Shown here piece by piece: positions 60,847-64,000 of a stretch of 64,000 nucleotides of DNA; the first letter of the stretch is position 1; each line of letters opens with the position of its first letter. The notes below the pieces were generated by a model. It was not told the DNA's origin, made no database searches, and saw only the letters and a list, made by a program, of their open reading frames with translations. The DNA is from Deinococcus sp. AB2017081 (GTDB lineage: Bacteria > Deinococcota > Deinococci > Deinococcales > Deinococcaceae). A program made the position numbers and the translations under genes. The DNA lies in assembly GCF_034440735.1 (NCBI RefSeq), contig NZ_CP140098.1:3515501-3579500 (forward strand). Reading direction: 5' to 3'.

Positions 60847-61941
60847 ATGACCGCCGCGCTGCCCCTGCCCACCCCGGACACCGCTGCGGCGGACTTCCTG
60901 GCGCAGTTCCACGCCGAGACCGGGCGGCCGGGCCTGGGGGCCCGGCTGGCCCACGTGGCGGCCCACGGCTTCACGCCCACGCCAGAGGAACTGGCCTTTG
61001 CGGCTCGGGTGGCGTGGCGCAACTCCACGCGCTGTGTGGGCCGCCTGCCGTGGCGGGCGCTGGAGGTGCGCGACCTGCGGCACGTGACCGAACCGGCCGA
61101 GGTGTTCGCCCGGCTGCTGGAGCACCTGCGGGACGCCTTTGGTGGCGGCGCGATCCGCCCCCTGATCAGCGTGTTCGCGCCGGACGTGCGCGTGCTGAAC
61201 CCGCAGCTTATCCGCTACGCCGGGTACCGGAGCGCAGACGGCACCGTGACCGGCGATCCGGCCAATGTGGCGCTCACGGACTATCTGCGCTCGCTCGGGT
61301 GGGGCGGGGGGCCGGGGACGGCGTTCGATGTGCTGCCGCTGGCGATCCAGTCCGGGCGGCGCGTGGAACTGTTCACACTGCCCACCGACGCCGTGCAGGA
61401 GGTGCCCATCTCGCACCCGGAGTGTCCGGGGATCGGTGACCTGGGCGTGAAATGGCACGCGCTGCCGGTGATCAGCGACATGGCGCTGAACGTGGGCGGC
61501 GTACGGCTGGCGTGTGCGTTCAACGGCTGGTACGTGCAGACCGAGATCGCGGCGCGGAATCTGGCCGACGACGACCGCTACGACCTGCTGCCCCGCGTGG
61601 CGGCGGCGCTGGGCCTGGACACCCGCCGCGAGCGGACGCTGTGGCGCGACCGGGCGCTGGTCGAGCTGAACGTGGCGGTGCTGGAGTCCTTCGCGGCAGC
61701 CGGCGTGAAGATCGTCGATCACCACACGGTCTCGCGGCAGTTCACGCGCTTCGAAACACATGAGACCCGCGCCGGGCGAGAGGTGCGCGGCCGCTGGTCG
61801 TGGCTGATTCCGCCGGTGTCGCCCGCCACCACGCCCGTGTGGCACCGGGGCTACGACGACCGCGAACTCGCGCCGAACTTCGAGCGGCTGCCGGCCCCGT
61901 GGGATGCTCCGGTGCGGCCGGGTGGTTGCCCGTTCCATTAA
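60847..61941 (+). CDS. nos: Nitric oxide synthase oxygenase
   Basis: This stand-alone bacterial NOS oxygenase oxidises L-arginine to citrulline and nitric oxide using a haem and a reduced pterin; electrons come from a separate reductase. At 364 residues it has the haem-ligand cysteine C63 in RNSTRCVGR, the substrate pocket ISDMALNVGGVRLACAFNGW with YVQTEIAARNL after it, and the terminal SWLIPPVSPATTPVWH. D. radiodurans has a well-studied NOS linked to growth recovery after UV and to tryptophan nitration. A TAGCGT box (60835-60840) precedes the ATG by six bases. Confidence 0.96.
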   Translation: MTAALPLPTPDTAAADFLAQFHAETGRPGLGARLAHVAAHGFTPTPEELAFAARVAWRNSTRCVGRLPWRALEVRDLRHVTEPAEVFARLLEHLRDAFGGGAIRPLISVFAPDVRVLNPQLIRYAGYRSADGTVTGDPANVALTDYLRSLGWGGGPGTAFDVLPLAIQSGRRVELFTLPTDAVQEVPISHPECPGIGDLGVKWHALPVISDMALNVGGVRLACAFNGWYVQTEIAARNLADDDRYDLLPRVAAALGLDTRRERTLWRDRALVELNVAVLESFAAAGVKIVDHHTVSRQFTRFETHETRAGREVRGRWSWLIPPVSPATTPVWHRGYDDRELAPNFERLPAPWDAPVRPGGCPFH

Positions 61942-62158
61942 TTCAGCTCAGGTGTCACCTTGACCGGAATGTCAACGCTGTCACAGACGCTCGATCCGGC
62001 ATCTTCATAAGGGGTCGTGCCTTTATCTTCGGCGCCCCGGCCGATCACCCGATCCCAGATGAACATGGACGCCGCCGACCTCAAATCCGATGTCCTGGAG
62101 GACAAAACTCGACCCTGGCGTCATGGCCGTTACGGACTTCATGAAGCGTGTATTCCGG

Positions 62159-62186
62159 GACGGTCAGGAACCGGTTCCTGACCGTC
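62159..62186. repeat. Perfect 28-base palindrome in a gene-free region
   Basis: Bases 62159-62172 are the exact reverse complement of 62173-62186, with no loop (centre CCGG). It lies in 61942-62724, a 783-base stretch in which no convincing gene is seen. It could end nos transcription (220 bases downstream), be a protein-binding dyad, or be a transposon-end relic. The rest of the stretch shows only GC-rich low-complexity sequence. Confidence 0.7.
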
Positions 62187-62724
62187 ACACGGCTGTAAGA
62201 GGGTCTGCGGCAACATCAAAGCCTCGCTGGAGAACATCAGGCGGGAAGAAGCGATGAAGCGTTGTCCTGTATTCGGGCACCTGGGACGCGTGGAGCTAGT
62301 GGTGCGACCGGCTTTTCGACTGCCTGACCGTCTGCCCCGTGCAGGTGGTTCGGCCCATACTCTGCGGCCCCGGCTGCAAGAGGAGTTCCCAGATGCACAG
62401 ACACGCTTCGGCGGCCCCTGTTCCCCCAGATCCACTCCCGAGCTGCCCCGCCCTGACCGGCGAGTGGCGCCACGCCCGAGTGCAGTGAGCCCGTGCGCGT
62501 GACCTGACCGTTCCGGTCAGCGTTACCCCGGCCCCGCCGCGCCTCCCGTTCCGGACAGCTCCGTCCGCCGGCCGCGCCGCTGCCTCCCGTTCCATCCCCA
62601 GGCTCAGCCCGGTGTCGCCCGACGCCCGGCCGGCCCGAGTGCCTGTTCACACCGACCACCCCCGCGCCTCTGGTAGCCGCGTGGTTCGGGCCGTGACGTG
62701 TTCCCACCACTCCCGGAGTCCCCC

Positions 62725-63123
62725 ATGAAAGCGTTCCTCCTCTCTGCTCTGATCATCGGCCTCGCCACCAGCTGCGGCAGCACCCAGTCGCCCTCGCCCC
62801 GGATGGACGGCCAGACCGTCCATGCCGCCGGGCACGCCGACACCCAGGCCCCCACGGTGACCATGGTGATGTTCCCGCAGACCCTGCGCGAGGCGGGCAA
62901 CGTGTTCTTCCAGCTGTCCACCCGTGACAACACGGACGTGGCCCAGGTGGTCATGACCATCGACGGGAAGGCCTTCGTGCAGGACCAGACCGCCCACAAC
63001 TCCTACGCCAAGTACTTCACCGCGCTCGACAACGGCTCCCACACCGTGGCCGTGCAGGTCTCGGACGGTGCGGGCAATGTCACGGAATACACGCAGGACT
63101 TTCAGGTGAGCATCGGCGAGTAG
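62725..63123 (+). CDS. Small lipoprotein with Ig-like domain
   Basis: This 132-residue protein has the lipoprotein signal MKAFLLSALIIGLATSC (lipobox LATSC, Cys 17) and a mature beta-sandwich pattern (APTVTMVMFPQTLREAGNVF, then GSHTVAVQVSDGAGNVTEYT) typical of bacterial Ig-like folds found in surface proteins. Function unknown. The ATG at 62725 is preferred over an earlier in-frame start because it begins the signal directly. Confidence 0.8.
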   Translation: MKAFLLSALIIGLATSCGSTQSPSPRMDGQTVHAAGHADTQAPTVTMVMFPQTLREAGNVFFQLSTRDNTDVAQVVMTIDGKAFVQDQTAHNSYAKYFTALDNGSHTVAVQVSDGAGNVTEYTQDFQVSIGE

Positions 63124-63157
63124 GCCGGTGGGACGCCCCCCGGCACCCCCGCCCCAT

Positions 63158-63171
63158 CAAACGCCCGTTTG
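63158..63171. promoter_or_regulatory. Possible TetR-type (PaaR-like) operator upstream of the E1 alpha gene
   Basis: CAAACG-CC-CGTTTG is a dyad that fits the CNAACGNNCGTTNG pattern recalled for the Thermus phenylacetate repressor PaaR. It lies 200 bases upstream of the E1 alpha gene at 63371. The match is seen; the regulator identity is inference. Confidence 0.4.
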
Positions 63172-63370
63172 GTTCGCTGCCCTCCCGCTGCTACGCTGGG
63201 GGGCAGTTCCCTGTATGGGCCGCCGCGCCCACCCCTGCCCCGTGATGCCGATGATGCCGCGCCCCGCGCCCAGCCCACCGCGCCGCCTGCTGAACCAGCG
63301 GCGGGCACCCTGACGCGCCGTCCGGAGACCCGCCCCCCCGCGATCCCGACCCCGCTGCACAGGAGCCCCC

Positions 63371-64000
63371 ATGACCCAGCCCACCTCCAGCCCCCATGAC
63401 TCCGGCCTCCGCGACCCCAGTCCGCGTGAGTCCGCCGATACGGCCTCTGCCCACGACGCCGCCAGAGCCGCCTACGAGACCGCCCAGGCCGCCGAGGACA
63501 TGTTCCAGATCGTCGCGCCCGACGGCACGGTGGCCCGGCCCGAGCTGCTGCCCGAGCCGGAGATCCGACTGGAGCTGTACCGGCAGATGCGCCGTGCGCG
63601 GCACTTCGACGAGCGCGGCTGGGTGCTGTACCGCCAGGGCCGCCTGGGCGTGTTTCCGCCCTTCGGCGGGATGGAGGCCAGCCAGGTCGGCACGGCGGCG
63701 GCGCTGACCAAGGACGACTGGCTGTTCCCCACCTACCGCGACACCGGCGCGGCCCTGACGCTGGGCCTGCCGATCGCGCGGGCCCTCGCGTACTGGCGCA
63801 CGTCCCCCCACGGGTGGCACATGCCGGACGACCTGAAGGTGCTGCCCTTCTACATCCCCATCGCCACGCAGTACCCGCACGCGGTGGGCGCGGCCCTGGC
63901 CGAGAAGCGCAAGGGAACGCGCAACATCGCCATGGCCTTCATCGGCGACGGCGGCAGCAGCGAGGGCGACTTCCACGAGGCACTGAACTTCGCCGGCGCC
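63371..64000 (+). CDS. 2-oxoacid dehydrogenase E1 component, alpha subunit (N-terminal part)
   Basis: This is the first 210 residues of a thiamine-diphosphate E1 alpha subunit, running off the window. After a low-complexity N-terminal extension (~40 residues), it reads [20 protein letters not shown], then [19 protein letters not shown] and the thiamine motif [19 protein letters not shown]. It belongs to branched-chain (BkdA1) or pyruvate (PdhA) dehydrogenase; the layout [20 protein letters not shown] fits the branched-chain type better. AGGAG precedes the ATG by five bases. The E1 beta and E2 genes probably follow outside the window. Confidence 0.9.
   Translation, partial: MTQPTSSPHDSGLRDPSPRESADTASAHDAARAAYETAQAAEDMFQIVAPDGTVARPELLPEPEIRLELYRQMRRARHFDERGWVLYRQGRLGVFPPFGGMEASQVGTAAALTKDDWLFPTYRDTGAALTLGLPIARALAYWRTSPHGWHMPDDLKVLPFYIPIATQYPHAVGAALAEKRKGTRNIAMAFIGDGGSSEGDFHEALNFAGA

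Noticed and set aside
62139..62710. Minus-strand frames in the gap after nos
   Set aside because: They are Arg/Gly/Ser-rich with no motif or ribosome site and contain the palindrome; not supported as genes.
63157..63399. Short frames in the spacer before the E1 alpha gene
   Set aside because: They are proline- and arginine-rich shadow frames without ribosome sites or known motifs.

Overview
The window is GC-rich chromosomal DNA from a member of the genus Deinococcus. The strongest markers are ddrB (13325-13882), preceded by a 17-base radiation/desiccation response motif; an N-succinylamino acid racemase very like the characterised D. radiodurans enzyme; a stand-alone bacterial nitric oxide synthase; and at least 16 genes whose start codon lies only 6-8 bases after a TAnnnT -10 box. 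That last pattern fits the leaderless transcription known from Deinococcus. Nothing suggests a plasmid or prophage.

Layout. (1) 1-11336 is a sugar island, probably for L-arabinofuranose-containing plant polymers. It holds a YtfQRT/YjfF-type ABC importer (the binding protein is cut by the window edge), a LacI regulator, a GH51 arabinofuranosidase, a second importer with no ATPase, and a second LacI regulator. The arabinofuranosidase and the second binding-protein gene carry the same 14-base operator in opposite orientations, so one regulator probably controls both. (2) 11341-13256 pairs the racemase with a GNAT acyltransferase, which suggests a D- to L-amino acid conversion route. (3) 13299-22083 holds ddrB, small enzymes (MazG-like, phosphoesterase, arginase, Dus, DinB, DUF488), a possible structured RNA, a 47-residue secreted peptide, palindromic repeats, and a divergent VOC/TetR pair around a perfect palindrome. 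(4) 22278-26923 is dnaE, with a strikingly AT-rich RusA-like gene joined to its stop codon.

(5) 27064-38289 holds a PAS protein, lipoamide dehydrogenase, two lipoproteins, an LLM oxidoreductase, a Kbl/BioF-type transferase, MenG, a membrane-anchored cytochrome c, an alkyltransferase-like protein and cell-wall proteins. (6) 38406-48404 contains a twice-frameshifted regulator, a TAXI receptor operon, a peroxiredoxin, an acyl-CoA dehydrogenase, a Crp-type regulator, a Uma2 pseudogene broken by a 122-base MITE-like element, CsaA, and a four-gene YvlB/DUF2089 operon. (7) 48597-60693 runs from RNase II and agmatine deiminase through a molybdate regulator-modA-modB operon without modC, and a TrkA-type potassium channel, to threonine synthase. 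(8) 60847-64000 has nitric oxide synthase, a 783-base gene-free stretch with a perfect 28-base palindrome, a small lipoprotein, and the start of a 2-oxoacid dehydrogenase E1 alpha gene.

Within operons, genes usually overlap by ATGA, GTGA or TTGA or are a few bases apart and have Shine-Dalgarno sequences, whereas many first genes appear leaderless. Most long open frames antisense to the listed genes are GC-rich shadows and are left out. All names rest on motifs and family resemblance read by eye; no database search was run.
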